Below are positions 42,213 through 54,097 of a DNA stretch of 64,000 bases, piece after piece (within the stretch, counting starts at the first letter, position 1; every line of letters begins with the position of its first letter). This DNA comes from Mesonia aquimarina (GTDB lineage: Bacteria > Bacteroidota > Bacteroidia > Flavobacteriales > Flavobacteriaceae), in contig NZ_RCNV01000007.1 in assembly GCF_003667275.1 (NCBI RefSeq), positions 112,796-176,795 on the forward strand, written 5' to 3'. Made by a program: the position numbers and the translations under genes. The notes under the pieces are model-generated. The model ran no database searches and was not told the DNA's origin. It saw only the letters and a program-made list of their open reading frames with translations.

Positions 42213-42285
42213 ACGGGTTTAGCTCAGTTGGTAGAGCACTGGTCTCCAAAACCAGGTGTCGGGAGTTCGAGCCTCTCAACCCGTG
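42213..42285 (+). tRNA. tRNA-Trp (anticodon CCA)
   Basis: Acceptor stem ACGGGTT/AACCCGT with discriminator G, anticodon loop CTCCAAA and T arm GAGTTCGAGCCTC. It lies between tuf and secE. Confidence 0.96.
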
Positions 42286-42301
42286 CAAACATAGAATAAC
42301 A

Positions 42302-42499
42302 ATGGCAGGAATTGTAAATTATATATCTCAATCATACGATGAATTAAAAAACCATGTAACTTGGCCTTCATTTGCCGAAGCGCAACGTTTGTCAGTATTG
42401 GTTTTAGTTTTTTCGGTGATCTTTGCCTTAGCGATCTGGGGAGTAGATACTGTTTTCGGTGAATTAGTCGAAGAGTATTTCAAATGGGTGAAATCCTAA
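42302..42499 (+). CDS. secE: Preprotein translocase subunit SecE
   Basis: A 65-residue single-span membrane protein of the Sec translocon. The amphipathic helix (YISQSYDELKNHVTWPSFAEAQR) with the conserved TWPS turn precedes one membrane helix (LSVLVLVFSVIFALAIWGVDTVF). An earlier in-frame start at 42200 would run through the tRNA-Trp gene and is rejected. It is followed by nusG after 12 bases in the classical order. Confidence 0.96.
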   Translation: MAGIVNYISQSYDELKNHVTWPSFAEAQRLSVLVLVFSVIFALAIWGVDTVFGELVEEYFKWVKS

Positions 42500-42511
42500 A
42501 ATTAGCGGAGA

Positions 42512-43063
42512 ATGGCTGAAGATAAATTGAAGAAATGGTATGTTGTTCGTTCAGTAAGCGGGCAAGAGAATAAGATTAAAGATTATATAGAAAAAGAAAT
42601 TGCTCATCAAGGTCTTGAAGATTATGTTGAGCAAATTTTGGTTCCTACTGAGAAAGTAATTCAGGTTCGTAACGGAAAAAAAATCAATAAAGAGCGTGTT
42701 TATTTTCCTGGTTATGTAATGGTTAAGGCTAATCTTGGCGGAGAAATACCTCATATAATTAAAGGTATTAATGGTGTAATAGGCTTCTTAGGTGAAACAA
42801 AAGGAGGGGATCCTGTTCCTTTAAGAAAGTCTGAGGTTAATAGAATGTTAGGGAAGGTTGATGAGTTGGCTGTTAAGGAAGATAACATTGCGATCCCTTA
42901 TACTGTTGGAGAGACTATTAAGGTGATTGATGGTCCGTTTAACGGATTTAATGGAACGATAGAAAAAGTAAACGAAGAGAAACGTAAGCTTGAAGTTATG
43001 GTTAAGATTTTCGGAAGAAAAACACCTTTAGAGCTTAGTTATATGCAAGTTGAAAAAGTTTAA
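42512..43063 (+). CDS. nusG: Transcription antitermination factor NusG
   Basis: A 183-residue factor with the NGN domain (KWYVVRSVSGQENKIKDYIE at the start, FPGYVMVKANL and IKGINGVIGFLG) that binds the RNA polymerase clamp, and a C-terminal KOW domain (GPFNGFNGTIEKVNEEKRKLEVMV) that contacts S10 or Rho. Length is normal; the order secE-nusG-rplK is conserved. Confidence 0.97.
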   Translation: MAEDKLKKWYVVRSVSGQENKIKDYIEKEIAHQGLEDYVEQILVPTEKVIQVRNGKKINKERVYFPGYVMVKANLGGEIPHIIKGINGVIGFLGETKGGDPVPLRKSEVNRMLGKVDELAVKEDNIAIPYTVGETIKVIDGPFNGFNGTIEKVNEEKRKLEVMVKIFGRKTPLELSYMQVEKV

Positions 43064-43138
43064 GTTGTTACGCTTATATAATTAGAATTATTCTTAATGC
43101 TTCCACTTTTAAAAATAATTCAAATTTAAAATTAGAAA

Positions 43139-43576
43139 ATGGCAAAAGAAGTAAGTAAGGTTGTAAAACTACAAGTACGCGGAGGTGCAGCTAATCCTTC
43201 ACCACCAGTTGGACCTGCTTTGGGTGCTGCCGGAGTTAATATCATGGAATTCTGTAAGCAATTCAATGGTCGTACTCAGGATAAAGCAGGAAAAGTATTA
43301 CCGGTTGCAATTACAGTTTATAAAGATAAGTCTTTTGACTTTGTTATTAAGACTCCACCAGCAGCCGTACAAATATTAGAAGCAGCTAAAACAAAGAAAG
43401 GATCAGGTGAGCCTAACCGTAAGAAAATAGCTAGTATTTCTTGGGATCAAGTGAAAGCTATTGCCGAAGATAAAATGCAAGACTTAAATGCATTTACTGT
43501 AGAATCAGCTATGAAAATGGTTGCAGGTACAGCTCGTTCAATGGGAGTAACTATCAAAGGTGATGCACCGTTTTAA
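43139..43576 (+). CDS. rplK: 50S ribosomal protein uL11
   Basis: A 145-residue protein with the N-terminal [22 protein letters not shown] and the RNA-binding C-terminal domain. It forms the GTPase-associated centre of 23S rRNA, also the site for stringent-response sensing. It is preceded by a 75-base gap that would be the place for L1 autoregulation, although I do not see a clear L1-site mimic. Confidence 0.97.
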   Translation: MAKEVSKVVKLQVRGGAANPSPPVGPALGAAGVNIMEFCKQFNGRTQDKAGKVLPVAITVYKDKSFDFVIKTPPAAVQILEAAKTKKGSGEPNRKKIASISWDQVKAIAEDKMQDLNAFTVESAMKMVAGTARSMGVTIKGDAPF

Positions 43577-43594
43577 TCCAAAAAGAAATTAAAA

Positions 43595-44293
43595 ATGGCA
43601 AAGTTGACAAAAAAGCAGAAAGAAGTTCAGGCAAAAGTAGATAATTCTAAATTATATACAGTTGCAGAAGCTTCAGCTTTAGTAAAAGATATATCTAACG
43701 TAAATTTTGATCCTTCAGTTGATTTAGCGGTACGTTTAAATGTAGATCCTAGAAAGGCTAACCAAATGGTTAGAGGTGTTGTAACACTTCCTCATGGAAC
43801 TGGTAAAGACGTTAAAGTTTTAGCTTTGGTTACACCAGATAAAGAACAAGAAGCTAAAGATGCGGGAGCTGATTATGTTGGTTTAGATGAGTACCTTGAG
43901 AAAATTAAAGGAGGTTGGACAGATGTTGATGTGATTATTACCATGCCAAGCGTTATGGGTAAATTAGGTCCTTTGGGTCGTATTTTAGGTCCAAGAGGTT
44001 TAATGCCAAACCCAAAAACCGGTACGGTAACAATGGATATTGCAAAGGCTGTATCTGATGTGAAAGCCGGTAAAATTGACTTTAAAGTTGATAAAACAGG
44101 AATTGTACACGCTGCAATTGGTAAAGCATCATTTGATTCTGAAAAGATCGCAGGTAATGCAAGAGAATTATTAACTACGCTGGTAAAGTTGAAGCCTCAG
44201 GCTGCCAAAGGTATTTACATAAAGAGTATACATATGTCTAGTACCATGAGCCCGAGTGTGGCAATTGACACTAAAAAGTTTACTGAGCAATAA
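43595..44293 (+). CDS. rplA: 50S ribosomal protein uL1
   Basis: A 232-residue protein of the L1 stalk. Family blocks are [43 protein letters not shown] and [18 protein letters not shown]. It follows rplK by 18 bases. In many bacteria it represses its own operon at the translational level. Confidence 0.97.
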   Translation: MAKLTKKQKEVQAKVDNSKLYTVAEASALVKDISNVNFDPSVDLAVRLNVDPRKANQMVRGVVTLPHGTGKDVKVLALVTPDKEQEAKDAGADYVGLDEYLEKIKGGWTDVDVIITMPSVMGKLGPLGRILGPRGLMPNPKTGTVTMDIAKAVSDVKAGKIDFKVDKTGIVHAAIGKASFDSEKIAGNARELLTTLVKLKPQAAKGIYIKSIHMSSTMSPSVAIDTKKFTEQ

Positions 44294-44303
44294 TTAAATT
44301 ATT

Positions 44304-44825
44304 ATGACAAGAGAAGAAAAATCACAAGTAATAAAGGATTTAACTGCCCAGTTAGCTGACACTTCAACGATATATTTAGCAGATATTTCAGGGTTAGATG
44401 CTGGAACAACTTCAAATTTAAGAAGAGCTTGTTTTAAAGCTAATGTGAAGTTATCGGTAGTTAAAAATACATTGTTAGCTAAAGCAATGGAAGCCGCTGA
44501 AAAAGATTTTGGTGAGTTACCATCTACTTTAAAAGGCAATACATCTATAATGATTGCTGAAACTGGAAATGCGCCAGCAAAAGTAATCAAAGAGTTTAGA
44601 AAGAAAAATGAGAAGCCTGTTCTTAAAGGTGCTTTTATTGATGAAGCAATTTATGTTGGAGATGAGTATTTAGAATCATTATCTAATATTAAATCAAAAG
44701 AAGAGGTTATCGGAGATATTATTGGATTATTACAATCACCGACTAAAAATGTTATTTCAGCACTTAAGTCAGGTGGAAGTAAACTTTCTGGTATATTGAA
44801 GACACTTTCTGAAAAAGAAGCATAA
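44304..44825 (+). CDS. rplJ: 50S ribosomal protein uL10
   Basis: A 173-residue stalk-base protein (MTREEKSQVIKDLTAQLAD, GLDAGTTSNLRRACFKANV, KNTLLAKAME) whose C-terminal helix (SGILKTLSEKEA) binds the L7/L12 dimers. Only 10 bases separate it from rplA, so there is no room for the long L10 leader known in enterobacteria. Confidence 0.96.
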   Translation: MTREEKSQVIKDLTAQLADTSTIYLADISGLDAGTTSNLRRACFKANVKLSVVKNTLLAKAMEAAEKDFGELPSTLKGNTSIMIAETGNAPAKVIKEFRKKNEKPVLKGAFIDEAIYVGDEYLESLSNIKSKEEVIGDIIGLLQSPTKNVISALKSGGSKLSGILKTLSEKEA

Positions 44826-44884
44826 ATTACGTACGCACTTTTTAACAATTATAAATTAAATTACACATTTTAAAACGATAGAAA

Positions 44885-45262
44885 ATGGCAGATTTAAAAG
44901 ATTTCGCAGAACAATTAGTTAACTTAACAGTAAAAGAAGTTAATGAGTTAGCTGATATTTTAAAAGAAGAATATGGTATAGAGCCTGCAGCTGCTGCAGT
45001 AGCTGTTGCTGGTGGCGGTGCTGCTGGTGGAGGTGAAGAAGCTGAAGAGCAAACTGAATTTGATGTAATTCTTAAAGCTCCAGGTGGTTCTAAGTTAGCA
45101 GTTGTAAAACTTGTTAAAGAACTTACAGGTCTTGGACTTAAAGATGCTAAAGGATTAGTAGATGGTGCACCTGCTCCAGTAAAAGAAGGTGTAGCAAAAG
45201 ACGAAGCTGAAGCACTTAAATCACAGTTAGAAGAAGCAGGAGCTGAGGTTGAGCTTAAGTAA
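44885..45262 (+). CDS. rplL: 50S ribosomal protein bL12
   Basis: A 125-residue stalk protein with an N-terminal dimerisation domain, an Ala/Gly hinge ([16 protein letters not shown]) and the C-terminal factor-binding domain ([35 protein letters not shown]). It recruits translational GTPases. It is followed by a 171-base intercistronic region with three hairpins before rpoB. Confidence 0.97.
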   Translation: MADLKDFAEQLVNLTVKEVNELADILKEEYGIEPAAAAVAVAGGGAAGGGEEAEEQTEFDVILKAPGGSKLAVVKLVKELTGLGLKDAKGLVDGAPAPVKEGVAKDEAEALKSQLEEAGAEVELK

Positions 45263-45283
45263 GCTTACCAAGCAATATTATTT

Positions 45284-45423
45284 AGGTTTAGACCTCAGGA
45301 AATGCTCCTGAAGGTCTAAACCATTTTGCGTATTTATGCGCAACGTGTACTTTACACAACATATTTATAAGTTAATTATGCTTTCAAAACCCTGGTCTTG
45401 CAGCGTTTTGAAAACCTCAAATT
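45284..45423 (+). promoter_or_regulatory. Three-hairpin intercistronic region rplL-rpoB
   Basis: The first and strongest hairpin pairs GGTTTAGACCT-CAGGA (45285-45300) with TCCTG-AAGGTCTAAACC (45306-45322). The second is TTGCG/CGCAA (45326-45343). The third is TTTCAAAAC (45382-45390) with GTTTTGAAA (45415-45423), 10 bases before the rpoB ATG. None has a proper T-run. Candidate attenuator or processing site that sets the ratio of ribosomal protein to polymerase mRNA. Confidence 0.65.
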
Positions 45424-45433
45424 CCGTCCATAG

Positions 45434-48400
45434 ATGTTAGAAACGCAAACTGAAAGATTGAATTTCTCTTCTGTAAAGAACAGACCTGATTATCCGGATT
45501 TTCTTGATATCCAGATAAAATCATTTCAGGATTTCTTTCAATTAGAAACCAAATCAGAAGAAAGGGGAAATGAAGGACTTTACAATACCTTCAAAGAGAA
45601 TTTCCCGATTACGGACACCCGTAACCAATTCGTATTAGAGTTTTTAGATTATTTTGTTGATCCTCCACGTTATTCTATTCAAGAATGTATTGAGCGAGGA
45701 TTGACCTATAGTGTGCCGCTTAAAGCTAGATTAAAGCTTTATTGTACAGATCCAGAACACGAAGATTTTGAAACTATTGTTCAGGATGTTTATTTGGGGA
45801 CAATTCCTTATATGACTCCAAGTGGTACTTTTTGTATTAATGGCGCAGAACGCGTAGTGGTTTCACAGTTGCACCGTTCTCCTGGAGTTTTCTTTGGACA
45901 ATCGTTCCACGCTAATGGAACAAAATTATACTCTGCCCGAGTTATTCCTTTTAAAGGATCTTGGATAGAATTTGCAACCGATATTAATAGCGTTATGTAC
46001 GCTTATATCGATCGTAAGAAAAAATTACCGGTAACTACACTTTTCCGTGCAATCGGTTTTGAAAGAGATAAAGATATTCTTGAAATTTTTGACCTTGCAG
46101 AGGAAGTGAAAGTTTCAAAATCTGGTCTTAAAAAAGTATTGGGACGTAAGTTAGCTGCGCGTGTGCTTAATACTTGGTATGAAGATTTTGTAGATGAAGA
46201 TACAGGAGAAGTAGTTTCTATTGAGCGTAATGAAATCGTTCTTGATCGTGATACTGAATTAGAAAAGGATCATATTGAGGAAATTTTAGAAACCGGAACA
46301 AAAACAATTCTTCTTCATAAAGAAGATAATTCTACGGGTGATTATGCTATTATTCATAACACTTTACAAAAAGATCCTACTAATTCTGAAAAAGAAGCAG
46401 TAGAACATATATACAGACAATTACGTAACGCAGAACCGCCAGATGAGGAAACTGCTAGAGGAATAATTGATAAATTATTCTTCTCAGATCAACGTTATAA
46501 CTTAGGAGAAGTTGGTCGTTACCGAATGAATAAAAAACTAGGTCTTAATATCGAAATGGATAAGCAGGTGCTTACCAAACAAGATATTATCACCATTATA
46601 AAATATTTAATTGAGCTGATTAATTCTAAAGCTGAGATCGACGATATTGATCATTTATCTAATCGTCGTGTAAGAACAGTTGGTGAACAATTATCTCAAC
46701 AATTTGGTGTAGGTCTTGCTCGTATGGCAAGAACAATTCGTGAGCGTATGAATGTACGTGATAACGAAGTGTTTACACCAATTGATTTAATTAATGCAAA
46801 AACACTTTCTTCTGTAATTAATTCATTTTTTGGGACTAACCAATTGTCTCAATTTATGGATCAAACCAATCCACTTGCGGAAATCACGCATAAGCGTCGT
46901 CTTTCTGCTTTAGGACCAGGAGGTCTATCAAGAGAAAGAGCAGGTTTTGAAGTTCGTGATGTTCACTATACACACTACGGAAGACTTTGTCCTATTGAAA
47001 CACCTGAAGGTCCAAACATTGGGTTAATTTCTTCACTTTCTGTTTATGCGAAAGTAAACGGAATGGGCTTTATCGAAACACCTTATCGTAAAGTTGAAGA
47101 TGGGAAATTAGATATAGAGAATGAACCAGTTTATTTCTCTGCTGAAGAGGAAGAAGGAAAATTAATTGCACAAGCCAATATTCCATCTAAGGATGATGGA
47201 ACAATTGACACGGATAAAGTTATTGCAAGAATGGAAGGTGACTTCCCGGTAGTAGATCCTAAAGAAGTTCATTTTACTGATGTAGCACCAAACCAGATTT
47301 CTTCAATTTCCGCTTCATTAATTCCATTTTTGGAACATGATGATGCGAACCGTGCGTTGATGGGATCAAATATGATGCGTCAGGCAGTACCTTTATTACG
47401 TGTAGATTCTCCAATTGTTGGAACAGGTCTAGAACGTCAAGTTGCTTCTGATTCTCGAGTGTTAATGAATGCTGAAGGAGACGGAACAGTAGAATATGTA
47501 GATGCAAGACAAATTACCATTAAGTATGACCGTACTGATGAAGAAAGAATGGTAAGTTTCGATTCAGATTCTAAAACCTATGATCTTATTAAGTTCAGAA
47601 AAACCAACCAAGGTACTTCTGTAAACTTAAAACCAATCGTTCGTGTAGGAGATCGTGTTAAAAAAGGACAAGTACTTTGTCAAGGTTATGCAACTGAAGC
47701 CGGAGAATTAGCTCTAGGACGAAATATGAAAGTTGCTTTTATGCCTTGGAAAGGATATAACTTTGAGGATGCAATTGTAATTTCGGAAAAAGTCGTACGT
47801 GAAGATATATTTACTTCTATCCACATTGATGAATATTCACTAGAAGTTAGAGATACCAAATTAGGTAATGAAGAACTGACTAATGATATTCCTAATGTTT
47901 CTGAAGATGCTACTAAAGATCTTGACGAACACGGAATGATTAGAATAGGAGCAGAGGTAAAACCTGGAGATATTTTAATTGGAAAGATTACACCTAAAGG
48001 AGAATCGGATCCAACTCCAGAAGAAAAATTACTTCGTGCAATTTTTGGTGATAAAGCCGGAGACGTTAAAGATGCTTCTTTAAAAGCCTCACCATCTCTA
48101 GAAGGTGTTGTAATTAATAAAAAGTTATTTGCAAGAGCAATTAAAGATAAGCGTAAACGTGCTCAAGATAAAGAAGAGATTGCAAATTTAGAAGATAAAT
48201 ACCGAGTGAAGTTTGAGGCTTTAAAATCGGAATTAATCGATAAGCTTTTTGCAATTATTGGAGGTAAAACTGCTCAAGGCGTTAAAAATGATTTAGGGGA
48301 AGATGTTTTACCAAAGGGTAAAAAATATACCTTAAAAATGTTAAATTCTGTTGATGATTACACGCACCTTACACAGGGAACTTGGACAACGGATGATCAT

Positions 48401-49246
48401 TTAAATGCACTCGTAGCAGATTTAATTCACAACTATAAAATTAAAGAAAACGATCTTCAAGGTAATTTACGAAGAGAGAAATTTACAATTACTGTAGGAG
48501 ATGAGCTTCCATCTGGAATTATAAAATTAGCAAAAGTTTATATTGCTAAAAAGCGTAAACTTAAAGTTGGTGATAAGATGGCAGGGCGTCACGGTAACAA
48601 AGGTATTGTTGCTCGTATTGTACGTCAAGAAGATATGCCATTCTTAGAAGATGGAACTCCTGTTGATATCGTATTAAATCCACTTGGGGTACCATCGCGT
48701 ATGAATATTGGTCAGATTTATGAGACTGTTTTAGGTTGGGCTGGTCAAAAATTAGGTAAAAAATATGCGACTCCAATTTTTGATGGAGCTACAATTGATC
48801 AAATTAATGATCTAACTGATGAAGCTGGAATTCCAAGATATGGACACACTTATTTATATGATGGAGGAACAGGAGATCAATTTGATCAACCAGCAACTGT
48901 TGGTGTGATTTATATGCTGAAATTAGGACACATGATTGAAGATAAAATGCACGCGCGTTCTATCGGTCCTTATTCACTAATTACACAACAACCATTAGGA
49001 GGTAAAGCACAGTTTGGAGGTCAGCGTTTTGGTGAGATGGAAGTTTGGGCATTAGAAGCCTATGGAGCTTCTGCGACACTTCGTGAAATCTTAACTGTAA
49101 AATCTGATGACGTAATCGGTAGAGCAAAAACATATGAGTCTATCGTTAAAGGAGAACCAATGCCAGAACCTGGTTTACCAGAATCTTTCAATGTGTTAAT
49201 GCACGAGTTGAAAGGACTTGGATTGGATATAAGACTTGAGGAGTAA
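45434..49246 (+). CDS. rpoB: RNA polymerase beta subunit
   Basis: A 1270-residue catalytic subunit. The rifampicin-binding cluster ([20 protein letters not shown], with [11 protein letters not shown], about 468-500) carries the usual sensitive residues Asp, His and Ser. Other blocks are [40 protein letters not shown] (catalytic region), [12 protein letters not shown] and the C-terminal [24 protein letters not shown] that contacts beta-prime. Start is ATG at 45434 ([16 protein letters not shown]). Length is standard for Bacteroidota. Confidence 0.98.
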   Translation: MLETQTERLNFSSVKNRPDYPDFLDIQIKSFQDFFQLETKSEERGNEGLYNTFKENFPITDTRNQFVLEFLDYFVDPPRYSIQECIERGLTYSVPLKARLKLYCTDPEHEDFETIVQDVYLGTIPYMTPSGTFCINGAERVVVSQLHRSPGVFFGQSFHANGTKLYSARVIPFKGSWIEFATDINSVMYAYIDRKKKLPVTTLFRAIGFERDKDILEIFDLAEEVKVSKSGLKKVLGRKLAARVLNTWYEDFVDEDTGEVVSIERNEIVLDRDTELEKDHIEEILETGTKTILLHKEDNSTGDYAIIHNTLQKDPTNSEKEAVEHIYRQLRNAEPPDEETARGIIDKLFFSDQRYNLGEVGRYRMNKKLGLNIEMDKQVLTKQDIITIIKYLIELINSKAEIDDIDHLSNRRVRTVGEQLSQQFGVGLARMARTIRERMNVRDNEVFTPIDLINAKTLSSVINSFFGTNQLSQFMDQTNPLAEITHKRRLSALGPGGLSRERAGFEVRDVHYTHYGRLCPIETPEGPNIGLISSLSVYAKVNGMGFIETPYRKVEDGKLDIENEPVYFSAEEEEGKLIAQANIPSKDDGTIDTDKVIARMEGDFPVVDPKEVHFTDVAPNQISSISASLIPFLEHDDANRALMGSNMMRQAVPLLRVDSPIVGTGLERQVASDSRVLMNAEGDGTVEYVDARQITIKYDRTDEERMVSFDSDSKTYDLIKFRKTNQGTSVNLKPIVRVGDRVKKGQVLCQGYATEAGELALGRNMKVAFMPWKGYNFEDAIVISEKVVREDIFTSIHIDEYSLEVRDTKLGNEELTNDIPNVSEDATKDLDEHGMIRIGAEVKPGDILIGKITPKGESDPTPEEKLLRAIFGDKAGDVKDASLKASPSLEGVVINKKLFARAIKDKRKRAQDKEEIANLEDKYRVKFEALKSELIDKLFAIIGGKTAQGVKNDLGEDVLPKGKKYTLKMLNSVDDYTHLTQGTWTTDDHLNALVADLIHNYKIKENDLQGNLRREKFTITVGDELPSGIIKLAKVYIAKKRKLKVGDKMAGRHGNKGIVARIVRQEDMPFLEDGTPVDIVLNPLGVPSRMNIGQIYETVLGWAGQKLGKKYATPIFDGATIDQINDLTDEAGIPRYGHTYLYDGGTGDQFDQPATVGVIYMLKLGHMIEDKMHARSIGPYSLITQQPLGGKAQFGGQRFGEMEVWALEAYGASATLREILTVKSDDVIGRAKTYESIVKGEPMPEPGLPESFNVLMHELKGLGLDIRLEE

Positions 49247-49251
49247 TAACG

Positions 49252-49281
49252 TTGCCTTCGGTTTTTACAAACCGAAGGCAA
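49252..49281 (+). other. Hairpin between rpoB and rpoC
   Basis: A perfect 13-base stem, TTGCCTTCGGTTT (49252-49264) with AAACCGAAGGCAA (49269-49281), closes a 4-base loop. There is no T-run, so it is not a standard terminator; RNA processing or mRNA stabilisation is more likely. Confidence 0.7.
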
Positions 49282-49325
49282 TAGTTATCGCATAATTATT
49301 GAATAATTCTTTAGTACCATTTATT

Positions 49326-52300
49326 ATGGCAAGAAATAATGATAAGAATACACAAAAGAGATTTAACCAAATCTCTATTGGCTTAGCTTCACCAGAGTCG
49401 ATTTTGGCTGAATCGAGAGGGGAAGTATTAAAGCCAGAAACTATTAATTACCGTACCCACAAACCAGAACGTGACGGGCTGTTTTGTGAGCGTATTTTTG
49501 GTCCTGTAAAAGACTATGAATGTGCTTGCGGTAAATATAAAAGAATTCGCTACAAAGGTATTGTTTGTGACCGTTGTGGTGTAGAAGTAACCGAAAAGAA
49601 AGTACGTAGAGACCGTGTTGGGCACATCAATTTAGTTGTTCCTGTAGCTCATATTTGGTATTTTCGTTCGTTACCAAATAAAATTGGTTACTTATTAGGA
49701 ATACCTTCTAAAAAATTAGATATGATTATTTACTACGAACGTTACGTAGTAATTCAAGCGGGTATTGCAAAAGATGAAGAAGGAGAGCCATTAAAGAAAA
49801 TGGACTTCTTAACAGAAGAAGAGTATTTAAATGTATTAGATAGTCTTCCTCAAGAAAATATGTATTTAGAAGATTCAGATCCTAACAAGTTTATTGCTAA
49901 AATGGGAGCTGAATGCTTAATTGAAATTTTAAATCGATTAGATTTAGATGAGCTTTCTTATGAATTAAGACATAAAGCAAATAACGAAACTTCTAAGCAA
50001 CGTAAAACTGAAGCTTTAAAACGTCTTCAGGTTGTTGAAGCTTTCCGTGATTCTAATAAAGAACGAGAAAATAAACCATCTTGGATGATTATGAAAGTAG
50101 TTCCGGTTATACCACCAGAATTACGTCCATTAGTTCCATTAGATGGAGGTCGTTTTGCAACATCAGATTTAAATGACCTTTACAGACGTGTAATTATTAG
50201 AAATAATCGTCTTAAAAGATTAATGGAGATTAAAGCTCCTGAAGTAATTTTACGTAACGAAAAACGTATGCTTCAAGAGTCGGTAGATTCATTATTTGAT
50301 AATACTAGAAAATCTTCAGCAGTAAAAACTGACTCTAATCGTCCGTTAAAATCTCTTTCTGATTCGTTAAAAGGAAAGCAAGGACGTTTCCGTCAAAACT
50401 TACTAGGTAAACGTGTAGATTATTCAGCACGTTCAGTAATTGTTGTTGGACCTGAGATGAAATTGTTCGAATGTGGTATTCCAAAGAATATGGCAGCCGA
50501 ACTTTACAAACCTTTTGTTATTAGAAAATTAATAGAAAGAGGGATTGTAAAAACAGTAAAATCTGCAAAGAAAATAATTGATAAAAAAGAGCCGGTAGTT
50601 TGGGATATTTTGGAAAATGTTCTTAAAGGACATCCAATTTTATTAAACCGTGCTCCTACGCTTCACCGTTTAGGAATTCAAGCTTTTCAACCAAAATTAA
50701 TTGAAGGAAAAGCAATTCAGTTACACCCATTGGTTTGTACAGCATTTAACGCCGATTTTGATGGTGATCAAATGGCGGTTCACTTACCTTTAGGGCCAGA
50801 AGCTATTTTAGAAGCACAATTATTAATGTTGGCTTCACATAATATTTTAAATCCTGCAAACGGTTCGCCGGTAACGGTACCTTCTCAGGATATGGTTCTT
50901 GGTCTATATTATATGACCAAAGAACGTAAGTCTACTCCTGAAAAGCCAATGAAGGGAGAAGGCTTGACTTTTTATTCTTTTGAAGAAGTTAATATAGCTT
51001 ACAATGAGAAAAAAGTTGACTTAAATGCCTCTATTAAAGTAAGAGCTAAAGATTTTAATGAAGATGGTGAATTAGTTTACCAGATTATTGAAACTACCGT
51101 TGGACGTGTTTTATTTAATGAAGAAGTTCCTGAACAAGCAGGATATATCAATGAAGTATTGACGAAAAAGACGTTGAGAGATATCATTGGTAGAATCTTA
51201 AAGGTAACAAGTGTACCGGAAACGGGAGAATTCTTAGATAAAATTAAGAGTTTAGGTTACGGTTTTGCATTTAGAGGTGGACTTTCGTTCTCATTAGGAG
51301 ATATTATTATCCCTCAAGAGAAATACGAAATGATTGATGAGGCAAACGGTCAAGTTGAAGGTATTATGGCTAACTATAATATGGGTCTTATTACCAATAA
51401 CGAGCGTTATAATCAAGTTATTGATATCTGGACAGCGACAAATGCTAACCTTACAGAATTAGCAATGAAACGTATTCGAGAAGATCAACAAGGGTTTAAC
51501 TCTGTGTATATGATGCTTGACTCTGGAGCACGTGGATCTAAAGAACAGATTCGTCAGTTAACCGGAATGCGTGGATTAATGGCGAAACCTAAAAAGTCTA
51601 ATTCTGGTGGAGGAGAAATTATTGAAAATCCAATTCTTTCTAACTTTAAAGAAGGACTTTCAATTCTTGAGTACTTTATTTCAACTCACGGTGCGCGTAA
51701 AGGTCTTGCCGATACCGCATTAAAAACTGCCGATGCAGGTTACTTAACACGTCGTTTAGTTGATGTTTCTCAAGATGTAATTGTAGGAGAAGAGGACTGT
51801 GGAACATTACGTGGAATAGAAATAAAGGCTTTAAAGAAAAACGAAGAAGAAGTTGAATCTTTAGGGGAACGTATTGTAGGGCGTACTGCTTTAAATGATA
51901 TTGTAGATCCAATTACACAAGAAGTAATTGCTTTAGCAGGAGATGAAATTGATGAAGAGATTGTATCCAAAGTAGAAAACTCTGCTTTAGATGCAGTTGA
52001 AGTTCGTTCTGCATTAAGCTGTGAAGCTAAGAAAGGAATTTGTGTTAAATGTTATGGTAGAAATCTTGCTACCGGAAAAACGGTTCAAAAAGGAGAAGCT
52101 GTTGGTGTTGTAGCCGCACAATCCATTGGAGAGCCTGGTACGCAGTTAACGCTTCGTACATTCCACGTGGGAGGTATTGCCGGAAACATTTCAGAAGAAA
52201 ATAAAGTGATTACCAAGTTTGATGGTATTGCAGAGATTGACGATTTAAAAACTGTAAAAGGTGAAAATTCAGAAGGAGAAGAAGCAGAAATAGTTATCTC

Positions 52301-53627
52301 TAGAACTTCAGAAATAAAAATCGTAGATCCTAAAACAGGAATTGTATTGAGTAACAATGTTATTCCTTATGGAGCGCAATTATTTGTTAAACCTGGAGAT
52401 AAAATTAAAGAAGGTACAACTGTTTGTCAGTGGGATCCGTATAATGGTGTGATCATTTCTGAATTTGCTGGAAAAATCAAGTTCGAAAATATTGAGCAAG
52501 GAGTTACTTACCAAGTAGAGACTGATGAACAAACCGGTTTCCAAGAAAAGGTAATTTCTGAATCTAGAAATAAGAAAAAGATTCCGACTTTATTAATTAT
52601 GGGTAAAGGAGACGAAGTAATACGTTCGTATAACTTACCGGTTGGAGCTCACTTAATGGTAGACGATAACGAAAAAATTAAGATTGGTAAGATTTTAGTG
52701 AAAATTCCTCGTAAATCATCTAAAGCCGGAGATATTACCGGAGGTCTTCCGCGTGTAACCGAATTATTTGAAGCACGTAATCCTTCAAATCCAGCTGTAG
52801 TAAGTGAAATTGATGGAGTTGTTTCTTTCGGAAAAATTAAACGTGGTAACCGTGAAATTATCGTAGAATCTAAATTAGGAGAGGTTAAAAAGTATTTAGT
52901 AAAACTTTCAAACCAAATCTTAGTTCAGGAAAACGATTATGTTCGTGCTGGAATGCCACTTTCTGACGGATCTATTACACCAGAGGATATCTTAAATATT
53001 AAAGGACCAAGTGCGGTTCAGCAATATTTAGTAAATGAAGTTCAGGAAGTATATCGTTTACAAGGGGTGAAAATTAACGATAAGCATTTTGAGGTAGTTG
53101 TACGTCAAATGATGCGTAAAGTTAAAATTCAAGATCCGGGTGATACAATCTTCTTAGAGAATCAATTAGTTCATAAATCAGATTTCATCGAAGAAAATGA
53201 TGATATCTTTGGAATGAAAGTAATTGAAGATGCTGGAGATAGTGAGAACTTGAAGGCAGGTAAAATTGTTACAGCTCGTGAGTTGAGAGATGAAAACTCT
53301 ATTTTACGTAGAGAAGATAAAGTTCTTGCTACGGCAAGAGATGCTCAACCCGCAACAGCAACACCTATTTTACAAGGTATTACAAGAGCATCGCTTCAAA
53401 CCAAGTCATTTATCTCTGCTGCTTCCTTCCAGGAAACAACTAAGGTTCTTAACGAAGCTGCGGTTAGTGGAAAAATTGATACCTTAGAAGGTTTAAAAGA
53501 AAATGTTATTGTTGGACATAAAATCCCTGCAGGAACAGGTATGCGTGAATACGATAATATTATTGTAGGTTCTAAGGAAGAGTTTGATAAAATGACCGAA
53601 GAAAAACAAGAGGTTAATTTTAATTAA
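49326..53627 (+). CDS. rpoC: RNA polymerase beta-prime subunit
   Basis: A 1433-residue subunit. The N-terminal zinc ribbon is [20 protein letters not shown] (about 59-78), the active-site loop is [12 protein letters not shown] with the three Mg-binding Asp residues (about 475-486), and the second zinc site combines EDCGTLRG with [16 protein letters not shown]. The bridge-helix/trigger-loop region is [22 protein letters not shown] with [16 protein letters not shown] chose the ATG at 49326 ([10 protein letters not shown]), the conserved start in the lineage, over an in-frame start at 49299. A strong terminator follows. Confidence 0.98.
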   Translation: MARNNDKNTQKRFNQISIGLASPESILAESRGEVLKPETINYRTHKPERDGLFCERIFGPVKDYECACGKYKRIRYKGIVCDRCGVEVTEKKVRRDRVGHINLVVPVAHIWYFRSLPNKIGYLLGIPSKKLDMIIYYERYVVIQAGIAKDEEGEPLKKMDFLTEEEYLNVLDSLPQENMYLEDSDPNKFIAKMGAECLIEILNRLDLDELSYELRHKANNETSKQRKTEALKRLQVVEAFRDSNKERENKPSWMIMKVVPVIPPELRPLVPLDGGRFATSDLNDLYRRVIIRNNRLKRLMEIKAPEVILRNEKRMLQESVDSLFDNTRKSSAVKTDSNRPLKSLSDSLKGKQGRFRQNLLGKRVDYSARSVIVVGPEMKLFECGIPKNMAAELYKPFVIRKLIERGIVKTVKSAKKIIDKKEPVVWDILENVLKGHPILLNRAPTLHRLGIQAFQPKLIEGKAIQLHPLVCTAFNADFDGDQMAVHLPLGPEAILEAQLLMLASHNILNPANGSPVTVPSQDMVLGLYYMTKERKSTPEKPMKGEGLTFYSFEEVNIAYNEKKVDLNASIKVRAKDFNEDGELVYQIIETTVGRVLFNEEVPEQAGYINEVLTKKTLRDIIGRILKVTSVPETGEFLDKIKSLGYGFAFRGGLSFSLGDIIIPQEKYEMIDEANGQVEGIMANYNMGLITNNERYNQVIDIWTATNANLTELAMKRIREDQQGFNSVYMMLDSGARGSKEQIRQLTGMRGLMAKPKKSNSGGGEIIENPILSNFKEGLSILEYFISTHGARKGLADTALKTADAGYLTRRLVDVSQDVIVGEEDCGTLRGIEIKALKKNEEEVESLGERIVGRTALNDIVDPITQEVIALAGDEIDEEIVSKVENSALDAVEVRSALSCEAKKGICVKCYGRNLATGKTVQKGEAVGVVAAQSIGEPGTQLTLRTFHVGGIAGNISEENKVITKFDGIAEIDDLKTVKGENSEGEEAEIVISRTSEIKIVDPKTGIVLSNNVIPYGAQLFVKPGDKIKEGTTVCQWDPYNGVIISEFAGKIKFENIEQGVTYQVETDEQTGFQEKVISESRNKKKIPTLLIMGKGDEVIRSYNLPVGAHLMVDDNEKIKIGKILVKIPRKSSKAGDITGGLPRVTELFEARNPSNPAVVSEIDGVVSFGKIKRGNREIIVESKLGEVKKYLVKLSNQILVQENDYVRAGMPLSDGSITPEDILNIKGPSAVQQYLVNEVQEVYRLQGVKINDKHFEVVVRQMMRKVKIQDPGDTIFLENQLVHKSDFIEENDDIFGMKVIEDAGDSENLKAGKIVTARELRDENSILRREDKVLATARDAQPATATPILQGITRASLQTKSFISAASFQETTKVLNEAAVSGKIDTLEGLKENVIVGHKIPAGTGMREYDNIIVGSKEEFDKMTEEKQEVNFN

Positions 53628-53640
53628 TCCTTAAATAAAT

Positions 53641-53670
53641 AAACGCTGTGGTCTTTCCACAGCGTTTTTT
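53641..53670 (+). terminator. Intrinsic terminator of the rpoBC operon
   Basis: Stem AAACGCTGTGG with CCACAGCGTTT around a short GTCTTT-type loop, ending in TTTTTT. Confidence 0.93.
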
Positions 53671-53708
53671 AATTATGGCAAATTTGATTTGCTTTAAATG
53701 AAACAATT

Positions 53709-54023
53709 ATGAGTGAAGAAAAAAAATCTAAACAAAAGCAACTAAATATAGAATTAGATGAAAGTACTGCGCAAGGAGAATATAGTAACCTTGCTATTAT
53801 CAATCATTCTGCATCAGAATTTGTAGTTGACTTTGTAAATATTATGCCGGGTGCTCCTAAAAGCAAAGTAAAATCTAGAATTATTTTAACGCCCCAGCAC
53901 GCAAAGCGTTTGCTAAAAGCTCTGGGTGGAAATATTCATAAATTTGAACAGGCTCACGGAGAAATTAAAGATTATGATAAGCCTAATATGCCTTTAAATT
54001 TTGGTCCAACCGGACAGGCATAA
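53709..54023 (+). CDS. DUF3467 domain protein
   Basis: A 104-residue soluble protein. The core EYSNLAIINHSASEFVVDFVNIMPGAPKSKVKSRIILTPQHAKRLLKAL fits DUF3467, a short family found widely in Bacteroidota next to the rpoBC operon. Its biochemical function is unknown. It is bounded by the rpoBC terminator and a bidirectional terminator. Confidence 0.9.
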   Translation: MSEEKKSKQKQLNIELDESTAQGEYSNLAIINHSASEFVVDFVNIMPGAPKSKVKSRIILTPQHAKRLLKALGGNIHKFEQAHGEIKDYDKPNMPLNFGPTGQA

Positions 54024-54040
54024 ATTTAAAAATACAGTAT

Positions 54041-54077
54041 AAAAAATCCGAAGTTTTTTAGCTTCGGATTTTTTTTA
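54041..54077. terminator. Bidirectional terminator between DUF3467 gene and prfC
   Basis: AAAAAATCCGAAG (54041-54053) pairs with CTTCGGATTTTTT; A-run on one side and T-run on the other serve the two convergent genes. Confidence 0.9.
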
Positions 54078-54097
54078 TTCATAATATTTAGCCCAAA

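Noticed and set aside
42200..42301. N-terminal extension of SecE
   Set aside because: The extension would translate the tRNA-Trp gene; the conserved SecE start is at 42302.
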